From Prevotella sp. (GTDB taxonomy: Bacteria; Bacteroidota; Bacteroidia; Bacteroidales; Bacteroidaceae), in contig JAFQQY010000050.1 of the NCBI GenBank assembly GCA_017410365.1, forward strand, positions 1 to 64,000: a stretch of 64,000 nt of DNA, read 5' to 3'. The first letter of the stretch is position 1. Each line of letters starts with the position of its first letter. The position numbers and the translations under genes were made by a program. Under the pieces are notes generated by a model, which was given only the letters and a program-made list of their open reading frames with translations, was not told where the DNA came from and made no database searches. Below are positions 25,978-33,317 of the stretch, one piece after another.

Positions 25978-27450
25978 TCAATTCTTCAATTTTATCGCCC
26001 TAACCATAATCCTCAACCCAATGATAAAGAACAAAGTGAAGATGGCAACGAAGAGCCAGAAGGTGGTTTGCACGGATGCTGCACTTACACTTGATACTGC
26101 TGCATTAACAGGCAACAAACCTTCTATGGTCCATGGTTGACGACCAACCTCTGCAACTATCCATCCTGCTTGACCTCCGAGATAGACGAGTGGGATAGAG
26201 AGTAGGGCAGTGTACTGCAACCATTTCATTCCCTCAAGCTTCTTCTTCCATTCTGCCCAAAGCACTACAACAAACAGGAGCATGAAGAAACAACCTACGC
26301 CAACCATCACTCTGAATGCCCAATAAACAAGTTGTACGGGTGGAATGAGTTGCTCACGCGATTCAATATATCCATATCCGAAATATTCAATATTATCTTT
26401 TAATACAGACAATGCTGCTGCCTTTTCCTCCTTGCAACTATCTGCCGTTGTCCTATATTCCTTAAAGGCATTGATGGCAAGTTTCCCTCGCTTCATCTTT
26501 TCCTCTGCTGAAGGATGTGTCGTTCCATCGGGAGTGGTATAACCATCAAGCAGATTGTTTATTCCTGGCACATAACCATCTATATCGTGTGTGGCAAGTA
26601 TTGAGAGCATGCCTGGAACCTCAACACCAGGAACAATAGAGAATGGGGCTTTCGTTCCTCCATCCATAAGTCCCTCAGCTGCAGCAAGTTTCATTGGCTG
26701 GTACTTAGCTGCATGAATGCCTGACATGTCACCTGTGAACATAACTACCAATGTGCCGATTATACCTATCACAGCAGCTACTCTTATGCTTGACAAGGCA
26801 AACTTCACATCGCGTTTCTTCAAGAGATACCAACTGCTTATGCCTACCACAAACACAGCACCTGTCATCCATCCTGAGAATACGGAATGGAAGAACTTTG
26901 AAACGGCCACAGGATTGAGCACTAATGCCCAAAAGTCAACCATCTCATGACGCACTGTATCAGGGTTAAACTCCATACCCACAGGATGTTGCATCCATGC
27001 ATTGGCAATGAGAATCCACACGGCAGAGAGTGATGCTCCAATGCCTGTCATCCATGTTGCAAGCAGGTGAGTGCGCTTGCTTACTTTCTGCCAACCAAAG
27101 AACATCACAGCAAAGAATGTGGCTTCCATGAAGAAGGCAAGAATACCTTCAATGGCAAGAGGAGCACCGAAAATATCTCCTACAAACCACGAGTAGTTGC
27201 TCCAGTTGGTACCAAACTGAAACTCAAGAATAATGCCTGTGGCTATGCCAACGGCAAAGTTGATGGCAAAGAGTTTCATCCAGAACTTAGCAGTGTTCTT
27301 CCAGAATTCATCTCCCTTAACCACATACAGCGTTTCCATGGTTGCCATGATAACCGACAACCCCAAGGTCAGTGGAACAAAAATCCAATGATAACAGGCG
27401 GTCAGTGCAAATTGCATTCTCGACCAATCAATCAATGTGTTTTCAATCAT
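25978..27450 (-). CDS. cydA: Cytochrome bd ubiquinol oxidase subunit I
   Basis: Quinol-oxidising, heme-bearing subunit. 490 residues with about nine membrane helices. MQFALTACYHWIFVPLTLGL carries the distal heme ligand His21. FFMEATFFAVMFFGW and ANAWMQHPVGMEFNPDTVRH are family signatures, and the C-terminal GRQPWTIEGLLP is invariant in the family. The periplasmic Q-loop region is of the shorter type. It follows the DUF4492 gene after 275 bp of repeats. Confidence 0.95.
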   Translation of the reverse strand: MIENTLIDWSRMQFALTACYHWIFVPLTLGLSVIMATMETLYVVKGDEFWKNTAKFWMKLFAINFAVGIATGIILEFQFGTNWSNYSWFVGDIFGAPLAIEGILAFFMEATFFAVMFFGWQKVSKRTHLLATWMTGIGASLSAVWILIANAWMQHPVGMEFNPDTVRHEMVDFWALVLNPVAVSKFFHSVFSGWMTGAVFVVGISSWYLLKKRDVKFALSSIRVAAVIGIIGTLVVMFTGDMSGIHAAKYQPMKLAAAEGLMDGGTKAPFSIVPGVEVPGMLSILATHDIDGYVPGINNLLDGYTTPDGTTHPSAEEKMKRGKLAINAFKEYRTTADSCKEEKAAALSVLKDNIEYFGYGYIESREQLIPPVQLVYWAFRVMVGVGCFFMLLFVVVLWAEWKKKLEGMKWLQYTALLSIPLVYLGGQAGWIVAEVGRQPWTIEGLLPVNAAVSSVSAASVQTTFWLFVAIFTLFFIIGLRIMVRAIKLKN

Positions 27451-27477
27451 AATATCTTGTTTAATTTTTTATTTTTT

Positions 27478-27725
27478 ATTTTAAAGTAGTTAGAGGGAGT
27501 TAAAGAAAGATATGCAGCTTTCAGCTGCGAAGTTAGAGGACGAATGTTTCTTTTGTAAGGAGTTTGAGAAAGTTATTTTCAACCCTTCAACCCTTCAATT
27601 TTCTATCCAAGACTAATGTCTTCTATCTCCTTCTATCTTCTTCAATTTTTCTATCCAAGACTAATGTCCTCTATCTCCTTCTATCTTCTTCTACCTTCTT
27701 CTATCTTCTTCAATCCCCCCTCTCA
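27478..27725. repeat. Composite dispersed repeat between DUF4492 gene and cydA
   Basis: Contains the palindrome GCAGCT-TTC-AGCTGC (27514-27528) and two copies of the CCAAGACTAATGTC-pyrimidine unit (from about 27607 and 27655). A GC hairpin CCCCTCTC-ATTATG-GAGAGGGG (27717-27738) closes the block and overlaps the end of the DUF4492 gene. Frames through it translate to monotonous Leu/Ser/Phe peptides and are not genes. Confidence 0.75.
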
Positions 27726-27941
27726 TTATGGAGAGGGGCTGGGGGTGAGGCTTTTCACAACCACCTCAATCTTTTCTTTCTCATCCAATCCAGCCATTGC
27801 GGGTTTGAAGAAGAAAACTCTGAGTACGACAAACAGCAGAACGAGTTTAAGGATAATCAACCACCATAGTTGCTTTCCCCAAGTCATCTGTCTGAATCCA
27901 TCAGCATAGAGTCTGTATATCGAACACAAAACTTTTTTCAT
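27726..27941 (-). CDS. DUF4492 protein of the cytochrome bd operon
   Basis: 71-residue membrane protein with one hydrophobic helix (about 27-45). IYRLYADGFRQMTWGKQLWW matches the family, which is usually found just before cydA and is probably an accessory to the oxidase. The last residues, SLTPSPSP, are encoded by a GC-rich dispersed repeat, and the stop codon lies in the loop of that repeat's hairpin. The natural C-terminus was therefore probably replaced when the repeat arrived. A -7 box 30 nt upstream suggests this is the first gene of the operon. Confidence 0.8.
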   Translation of the reverse strand: MKKVLCSIYRLYADGFRQMTWGKQLWWLIILKLVLLFVVLRVFFFKPAMAGLDEKEKIEVVVKSLTPSPSP

Positions 27942-27970
27942 GTCATTAGGTTGAATTCATTATTCAACTG

Positions 27971-27978
27971 CAAATATA
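27971..27978 (-). promoter_or_regulatory. -7 box (TATATTTG) for the cyd operon
   Basis: Minus-strand TATATTTG with an expected start near 27964 and a leader of about 23 nt before the DUF4492 ATG. Confidence 0.55.
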
Positions 27979-28034
27979 TCAATTAATATATAATTATGTG
28001 TATTTTTTTCAGAGAATTTTATTTTTATCTCTGT

Positions 28035-28466
28035 TTTTTAAAGTAGTTAGAGGAAGTTAAAAGAAGATATCGCTTCGCTAAGAAGGAGTTTCCTTAAGCT
28101 ATGCGAAAAAAGGACAAATTACAACCAATCCATTTTTTCAGATAATCGGCATTATGATAAATAGGGTTTATTATCAGACAAAAAGACATATATAAATTCG
28201 TTTAATTAGTTAAATTCGTTGTTTAGACAAAAAGACAAATACAAATTAGACTAAAATACAAATTCGTTTAATTAGTTAAATTCGTTGTTATCATACAAAA
28301 AGACAAATATAAATTAGTTTAATTCGTTTAATTCGTTGTTTAGACATAAAGACAAAATTATATTAATTATAAAAATTTCTGTCTAACAAAAAGACAAAGA
28401 CAAATAATCCTTAAAATCCCAAAATCCTTAGAATAAAAAAATTAATCCCTAGACAATAATAAAAGA
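28035..28466. repeat. Repeat-filled spacer: REP-like copy plus AT-rich tandem units
   Basis: 28035-28120 is a variant of the composite repeat (AGTTAGAGGAAGTTAAAAGA, with ATCGCTTCGCT in place of the palindrome). From about 28180 to 28375 three to four units alternate AGACAAAAAGACAAATA with AATTCGTTTAATTAGTTAAA. At 28400-28456 lies a dispersed element with ATCCTTAAAATCCCAAAATC that recurs inverted at 33035-33125. No gene is seen. Confidence 0.7.
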
Positions 28467-29012
28467 TTATTCCCCAGAATCCAGCCACCAAAAACGTTTC
28501 AAATCCCCAAGTATCTCATCATAATCCTTATCTGTGAATCTCCCTTCGCCCATCATCATGATTGTCATGGTAACAGTGTCGAAGGTCTTGTAGACATTTG
28601 TGTCACGGAATCCGTTTCTAAGATAAAACTCATGCCTGCGCTTTCGTTGTTCAAGATTATCACAAGGATGCACCGGTGATTCCATGTCAAGAATATTCCG
28701 TTGACCCTTATACTTATTTATTAGTGCTGTGAGAATCTGCTGACCAATACCTTTTCCTCTCAAATCTGGTTGCACGGCAAAGTACCAAAACCAGTTATAG
28801 TTGTTTGTGGAATAAACTATTGTGAATCCAACCAACTGATTATCAACGTAATAAGCAGTAAAATCAAGGTTCATCTCACTGATTAATCCCACAAGAATCC
28901 CCCATGGTATCTGCTCATCCTCAGGAAACGCCTCTTCGTAGAGCTTTCTTAGTGCCAAATCATCCCTATCCTCAACTGTTATCTGTCTTTGTTCCAATAT
29001 TCTATTTATCAT
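28467..29012 (-). CDS. GNAT-family N-acetyltransferase
   Basis: 181 residues. FWYFAVQPDLRGKGIGQQIL (about 76-95) contains the acetyl-CoA-binding R-G-x-G-I-G loop preceded by the beta-4 strand. The C-terminal YLRNGFRDTNVYKTF fits the last GNAT strands. The substrate is unknown: it could be a small molecule, peptide or antibiotic-like amine. It stands alone with repeats on both sides. Confidence 0.85.
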   Translation of the reverse strand: MINRILEQRQITVEDRDDLALRKLYEEAFPEDEQIPWGILVGLISEMNLDFTAYYVDNQLVGFTIVYSTNNYNWFWYFAVQPDLRGKGIGQQILTALINKYKGQRNILDMESPVHPCDNLEQRKRRHEFYLRNGFRDTNVYKTFDTVTMTIMMMGEGRFTDKDYDEILGDLKRFWWLDSGE

Positions 29013-29506
29013 AATGTATTGTTCTTTTTAGGAGTGCAGGAGTTCAGGAGTTCAGACGTATGCTTTCTTTTTTAGGAGTTAAAGGAAGTTAGAATGAAGT
29101 TATCGCTTCGCTGAGGAAGTTAGAGGACGAATGATTATTTCAATTTTTCAATTCTTCAATTTTTCAATCCTTCAACCCTTCAATCCTTCAACTCTTCAAT
29201 TCTATATAACTTTTCTGCAAAGATACATTGTTTTTTTGAAAAGAATGACAGAAAGTCATACTTCTTTAAGACAAAGAGACAAAAGTGATTATTAGACATA
29301 AAAACAAATTTATTTCAGACATAAAGACAAATAGAGATGATTAGACAAAAGTACTTTTTTGACATGAGGACATGAGGACTGGTTTTCGGAGGGGTTAGGG
29401 GAGGTTCCAAAATCCCCACCCTCCTACTCTATTCGGAAGATGGGGATGGTATGATTACTTCAATTTTTCACGTGTTGATGAGCTTCAGCGAGTAATCTTA
29501 CAACTT
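29013..29506. repeat. Repeat-filled spacer without genes
   Basis: 29030-29130 is another variant of the GGAGTTAAAGGAAGTTAGAA / ATCGCTTCGCTGAGG repeat. 29146-29205 is a tandem series of roughly 10-bp CTTCAATTTTT/CTTCAACCC units. 29270-29350 repeats AGACATAAAGACAAAT. Nothing in it reads as a gene. Confidence 0.65.
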
Positions 29507-31747
29507 TTAAATTCTAATCTTAATCGCCTTGTTGCCAACCTTTACTATCACAACACTACCTGTTTGTGCATCAGTATGAATTGTTGCCGTGTTAAGAGCA
29601 GTCTTTGCTTCACCAAGCTTTGTGCCTGATATGCCATATACCTCTACCATTGTGCCATCGTCAGCACCTGTTACGGTTATAGTTCCATTGCTTGCCTGTA
29701 CTACCACTGGCAAAGCCTTTACATTGGCAATATCAGTATCTGTAAGACCCTCTGACTTTGGTTCTACGTCAATCCAACATAATGTTGCCTTTGCAACTTC
29801 TGAATCCTTGTAGCCTTCCTTTGTGGCGTATACGCTGATGTTGTAGGTTACGTTTAGCTGAACCTTTTTTGTTTCATAAGAATTGATGTCTGAGTCTGTT
29901 ATCGTAGAATGATAAACCACATCCTCTGTTTCTGATTCAAACATTAGTTCACCATTTATGTATGATATTGTAGGTGTAGCGCAAACCTTTTCTTCTGGAG
30001 TTTCAGGCTCCACAGGTTCTCCTCCTTCACCTTCTGTTATGAAGAAGAACTCCTTCCATTGTTCTGCAGCTTGGTATGCAGCCGAACATCCCTTAGGAAT
30101 ATTCAGTGTACACTCCCATTTGTTTATATCATCGAGAGCCTGACTGCCACATGTTGGAGGAGTAACGGCCTTACTTGTTATCTCGGTTACAGCTACACAA
30201 TCAGAGAAAGCCTCCTTGCCAATGGTTTTCAGTTGGCTACCAAAAGAAAGTTTCTTCAGACTAGAGCAACCACTGAATGCCCAATCACCAAATGTGGTAA
30301 CACCATCACCCACTGTGAAGTTCTGAAGATTAGTACATCCGTAGAACTCATTAGCAGAAATCTCCGTCTCCTTGTCTGTTATCACCACCTCTCTAAGCGA
30401 TGTGTTTCTGTAGAATGGTGAGTAACCGTAGCTTGATGATGTGCTATAAGATATGTCTCCACCGATATACACATAGTCAAGAGGACTGTCTTTGAATAGA
30501 GGATTCGAACCATTGCTGCCTAGTTTTAATGTCGTCTCTCTATCTTCAATTACAAACTTTTTCAATCCTGTACAGCCACTGAATGCATAATCAGCAATGC
30601 TAGATATTGATTTGGGGATTGTCAGTTCTGGCAGAGAAGCACAACCTGTGAATACATATTTATTTATTGTCTCGACACCGTTTCCTATTATCGCCTTGTT
30701 CATAGCAGAACAGTTCTCAAAACAATATTCTCCAATCGTTTTTACAGCATTTGGAATAATTATCTCTTTCAGTTGCTTGCAACCGTTGAAAGCTTTATCG
30801 CCTAATGATTTTATGCTATCTCCCAAAGTCGCTATTGTCAGACTCCTACAATTGTTGAATGCATATTCTCCAATACCTCGATTATTTGAAATGATAGCTT
30901 CCTGCAGTGCTGTACAATTGCTGAATGCGCTGCTGCCTATATAGCCATTATTTGAGATGGTCGCATTTTGTAGTGAAGTACATCGGTTGAATGCATATTC
31001 TCCAACACCTCCATTATTATTCAAAGAAATCGTCTTAATATACTTATTACCATAAAAAGCATAAGGCATAACCTCTTTAACATTCATGCTGATATTTTTA
31101 TAAGAAACAGTCTCATTGATTTTAATATCAGTAAGAGTGCTGTCATATTTGCAATCAATAACATCGCATGTACGCTCTGAAGGATTTACAGGTACGTATG
31201 TTATACCATCCACTTCAAACATAGAGCTAAGATATTTATATACCTTCTTGTTGCTCATGCTTCCATATTGCTCGTTTGATACATAATTAATCCTTCCAGC
31301 TAATTCAGAATATCCGCTTGGCGGAGTATTAGTCAGCCATATCGTCTTTACAGGGGTTGTTTGGTTGTTACCAATTGACAAGACACCAGTACCAACCACC
31401 ATTGTTTTTAGGCTGATGCAATTATAGAAAGCAGAACTGCCAATGCTTGTAACGCCTTCAGGGATGGTTACTGAGGTTAGGCTGTGGCAATTACGGAAAG
31501 CTTCATAGCCAATGCTTGTAACAGAATAGGTTTTGCTCTCGTATGTTACTGATTCTGGAATTACTACATCTCCTGTGTATTCATTAGAATAGGAGTTATA
31601 AGAACTCCCATAAGTAACCGCCACGGTCAGTTTCTCACTACTAATAATATCGTAATAAATGCCATCCACTTTAAAATTGTAGGCACTAGCGGAAATGGTG
31701 CACAAAAGCATGGCTAATGTGACTAACATAGATTTTAGTTTCTTCAT
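29507..31747 (-). CDS. BspA-like leucine-rich repeat surface protein
   Basis: 746-residue secreted protein. The signal peptide MKKLKSMLVTLAMLLCTISA justifies the start at 31747 rather than 31792. Two short N-terminal beta modules (VDGIYYDI, VDGITYVPV) are interleaved with Treponema/BspA-type LRR_5 repeats, such as IGSSAFYNC, IGEYAFNNC, IADYAFSGCTGL and IGKEAFSDC, from about 70 to 560. A linker with PVEPETPEEK and an Ig-like segment follow. The C-terminal domain ends VVIVKVGNKAIKIRI, resembling a type IX secretion sorting domain. BspA-like proteins mediate adhesion; a specific ligand is not evident. Confidence 0.88.
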   Translation of the reverse strand: MKKLKSMLVTLAMLLCTISASAYNFKVDGIYYDIISSEKLTVAVTYGSSYNSYSNEYTGDVVIPESVTYESKTYSVTSIGYEAFRNCHSLTSVTIPEGVTSIGSSAFYNCISLKTMVVGTGVLSIGNNQTTPVKTIWLTNTPPSGYSELAGRINYVSNEQYGSMSNKKVYKYLSSMFEVDGITYVPVNPSERTCDVIDCKYDSTLTDIKINETVSYKNISMNVKEVMPYAFYGNKYIKTISLNNNGGVGEYAFNRCTSLQNATISNNGYIGSSAFSNCTALQEAIISNNRGIGEYAFNNCRSLTIATLGDSIKSLGDKAFNGCKQLKEIIIPNAVKTIGEYCFENCSAMNKAIIGNGVETINKYVFTGCASLPELTIPKSISSIADYAFSGCTGLKKFVIEDRETTLKLGSNGSNPLFKDSPLDYVYIGGDISYSTSSSYGYSPFYRNTSLREVVITDKETEISANEFYGCTNLQNFTVGDGVTTFGDWAFSGCSSLKKLSFGSQLKTIGKEAFSDCVAVTEITSKAVTPPTCGSQALDDINKWECTLNIPKGCSAAYQAAEQWKEFFFITEGEGGEPVEPETPEEKVCATPTISYINGELMFESETEDVVYHSTITDSDINSYETKKVQLNVTYNISVYATKEGYKDSEVAKATLCWIDVEPKSEGLTDTDIANVKALPVVVQASNGTITVTGADDGTMVEVYGISGTKLGEAKTALNTATIHTDAQTGSVVIVKVGNKAIKIRI

Positions 31748-31781
31748 AATTTTTTCTATATTTAAATTTTTAATGTTTACT

Positions 31782-31789
31782 CGAAAGTA
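31782..31789 (-). promoter_or_regulatory. Possible -7 box (TACTTTCG) for the BspA-like gene
   Basis: One mismatch to TAnnTTTG, 34 nt before the ATG, directly after the terminator of the upstream structured RNA. Confidence 0.4.
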
Positions 31790-31794
31790 CAAAT

Positions 31795-31945
31795 AAAAAA
31801 CGTGGACAAATTACATCGTCTACGTATTTCGAGGTATTGGGGATAACCTTACTATCTTAAACGAGTAAAAAGCCCACGCTGAACAGCGTGAACTAATCTA
31901 CTTCAGTTCTTGATAGTTTTTCTAATTCCCCAATTATCGAAATAC
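31795..31945 (-). ncRNA. ssrS: Probable 6S (SsrS, Bacteroidetes-type) RNA
   Basis: Read on the minus strand from 31945. The 5' end GTATTTCGA pairs perfectly with TCGAAATAC (31824-31832), then after a small loop TTGGGGA pairs perfectly with TCCCCAA. A central bubble of about 8 and 7 nt follows, then ACTATC/GATAGT, then an apical part with hairpins GAACT...AGTTC and CACGCTG-TT-CAGCGTG. A long rod with a central bubble is the 6S RNA architecture that mimics an open promoter and binds RNA polymerase. A hairpin at 31801-31824 followed by TTTTTT ends the transcript, and a promoter box sits 7 nt before its start. The fold is seen; the 6S name is inferred. Confidence 0.6.
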
Positions 31946-31951
31946 AAGAAT

Positions 31952-31959
31952 CAAAAGTT
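31952..31959 (-). promoter_or_regulatory. -7-like box (AACTTTTG) for the probable 6S RNA
   Basis: One mismatch to TAnnTTTG. Its distance to the first paired base of the RNA (7 nt) equals that of the rnpB promoter. A second box, TATCTTTG on the minus strand at 32071-32078, could give a longer precursor. Confidence 0.45.
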
Positions 31960-32147
31960 GACAGTTCTATCTATAATATGTCCTTAATTAAAAGTCTGTT
32001 TTGTTTATGCCATAGGCAAAGTGGTTTTGTTTGACATTGATATTTCCCCTTCTTTAAGGAGTTCCGCTTGCAAAGATAGAATATTTTGGCGGACGGACAA
32101 AATAATAAGGAAAATGTTTTGCTAAATTGTCATAGTGAACATGGTTA

Positions 32148-32336
32148 AACCCCAATCGTTCATTAGAGCGTAAATGTGATATTAAGAAATACTTTTTGCA
32201 CGTTTGTCTATTCTTTTTGGCATATTTTTCATGTTTCTTCAGTCGTATAGCCCGCTATACTCCTTTAGAACACATAAAAAATCTTCTCAAAAATAACAAG
32301 ACAAACGCACTAAAATCTAAATGACCGATTTGGGTT
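32148..32336. mobile_element. MITE-like element, copy 2 (about 189 bp, inverted relative to copy 1)
   Basis: The reverse complement of this segment matches 6595-6782 almost throughout, including the central palindrome and ACTTTTTGCACxTTTGTCTA. Only scattered substitutions and a one-base difference in an A-run separate them. Terminal repeats are AACCCCAATCGTTCATTAGA at one end and, read inward, ACCCAAATCGGTCATTTAGA at the other. No transposase lies in the window. Confidence 0.75.
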
Positions 32337-32423
32337 TAAAGATGTTTTTCACTTTAATAATACATGGATTTGAAAAATGGAAATCATACGAGAAAAACAT
32401 GGAAAATACCAACAATGATGACT

Positions 32424-32570
32424 AAAGTGCGGGGGCTGTGAGGGCTGTGAGGGCATTTTGCAAACTTTATTACATGAAAATTATCATTTTTCATCTCATC
32501 GCGTATTGCGCGTACGCGCGCGATAAGGGTTTTAAAAACACCCTCACAACCCTCACAGCCACCGCACTTT
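32424..32570. repeat. Large inverted repeat (30-bp arms, 87-bp loop)
   Basis: AAAGTGCGGGGGCTGTGAGG... (32424-32453) pairs with the reverse complement of 32541-32570 at 28 of 30 positions. The arms contain a tandem GGGCTGTGAGGGCTGTGAGG motif. The loop holds the perfect palindrome GCGCGTACGCGC. A frame that runs through the arms is not a credible gene. It could extrude as a cruciform or form a very stable RNA hairpin. Confidence 0.75.
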
Positions 32571-32646
32571 TAAAATCAAAACCGCACAATTTACAATTGA
32601 ATACCGCACCCCTTACAAGGCAAAACTGCACCACTTTTGAGATGAA
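32561..32646. repeat. 22-bp-period degenerate tandem array (copy B1)
   Basis: Units start with ACCGCAC or ACTGCAC at 32561, 32581, 32603 and 32625. The first is 20 bp and the others are exactly 22 bp. Shared pattern: ACCGCAC-nn-(C/T)TTAC-A. The first unit is also the tip of the right arm of the large inverted repeat. Confidence 0.55.
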
Positions 32647-32909
32647 AGTGGTGTGGTTGAAGGATTGAATAATTAAATAACAGAAATCCTTAAAATCCCA
32701 AAATCCCTAGAAAGAAGTATATCTACAAAATTATATTCCTAGATTTTTAAAAATCAATTTTCTCATACATCCTACATTTTTGCATATAAGACATTAAGCC
32801 ATAGAGCGTTAAGTGCAGTGTAGGAGGATTTCAATCCTACATTTTTTGCCCGTTTTTCGGTGCATTTTAGTAATTTTAACAAATTTAGGTTGTAAAAATT
32901 GGTATTTCT
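32647..32909. other. AT-rich spacer with a small hairpin, no gene
   Basis: Contains a partial copy of the ATCCTTAAAATCCCAAAATC element (about 32688-32712) and a duplicated ATCCTACATTTTT. The inverted repeat TGTAGGA...TCCTACA lies at 32819-32841. No reading frame in it looks like a protein. Confidence 0.5.
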
Positions 32910-33019
32910 AAAAGGGCGTTTTAGGTATCGTAAAAGGGCCATTTGAGTATCGTAATTGGGCCGTTTGGGTGTCAAAAGTGATGCATTTAGGAGTGCTAAC
33001 AGTACCGCTTTTGTATAAC
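32910..33019. repeat. 22-bp-period degenerate tandem array (copy B2)
   Basis: Five consecutive 22-bp units start at 32910, 32932, 32954, 32976 and 32998. The first three follow AAAAGGGC-nn-TTT-nnGTATCGT closely (AAAAGGGCGTTTTAGGTATC, AAAAGGGCCATTTGAGTATC); the last two drift. The array lies about 210 bp upstream of the rpoD -7 box. Confidence 0.65.
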
Positions 33020-33034
33020 ATATGTCTTTATGTC

Positions 33035-33152
33035 TAGGGATTGTTTGTTTTTTTATTCTAAGGATTTTGGGATTTTAAGGATTTATTTATGTCTAAGAAT
33101 ATATTTGTCTTTTTGTCTAGGGATTCCACTCCCCTCTCATCATGGAGAGGGG
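33035..33152. repeat. Inverted copy of an AT-rich dispersed element plus GC hairpin
   Basis: 33035-33125 is, in reverse complement, about 60 bp nearly identical to 28400-28456 (GATTTTGGGATTTTAAGGAT on this strand). It is followed by CCCCTCTC-ATCATG-GAGAGGGG (33131-33152), the same GC hairpin as at 27717-27738. Confidence 0.65.
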
Positions 33153-33228
33153 GTGAGGCCTCTCTTTATTTAACAAACATTAACTACCGATTTTTGAATA
33201 AAAAGCACATAATTACGTTATTATTTTG

Positions 33229-33236
33229 TAATTTTG
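33229..33236 (+). promoter_or_regulatory. -7 box (TAATTTTG) for rpoD
   Basis: TAATTTTG with an expected RNA start near 33243, giving a leader of about 75 nt. Confidence 0.55.
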
Positions 33237-33317
33237 CAGAGATTTTTGGGGTGAAGTCACCTAATTGTCTTTAAATCAAAGATTTACTAGAAAAATAGCA
33301 TAAAGAATTGTAGAAGG

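Noticed and set aside
27564-27909. Two overlapping plus-strand frames of about 100 residues
   Set aside because: Both translate the composite repeat and the antisense of the DUF4492 gene; the sequence repeats itself and matches no protein style.
28180-28440. Attachment site or origin in the AT-rich tandem repeats
   Set aside because: No integrase, tRNA target, DnaA boxes or replication genes are nearby; the pattern is a plain tandem repeat.
32438-32668. A 76-residue plus-strand frame
   Set aside because: It runs through both arms of the large hairpin and the 22-bp array. The composition is explained by those repeats, and no promoter or ribosome site is seen.
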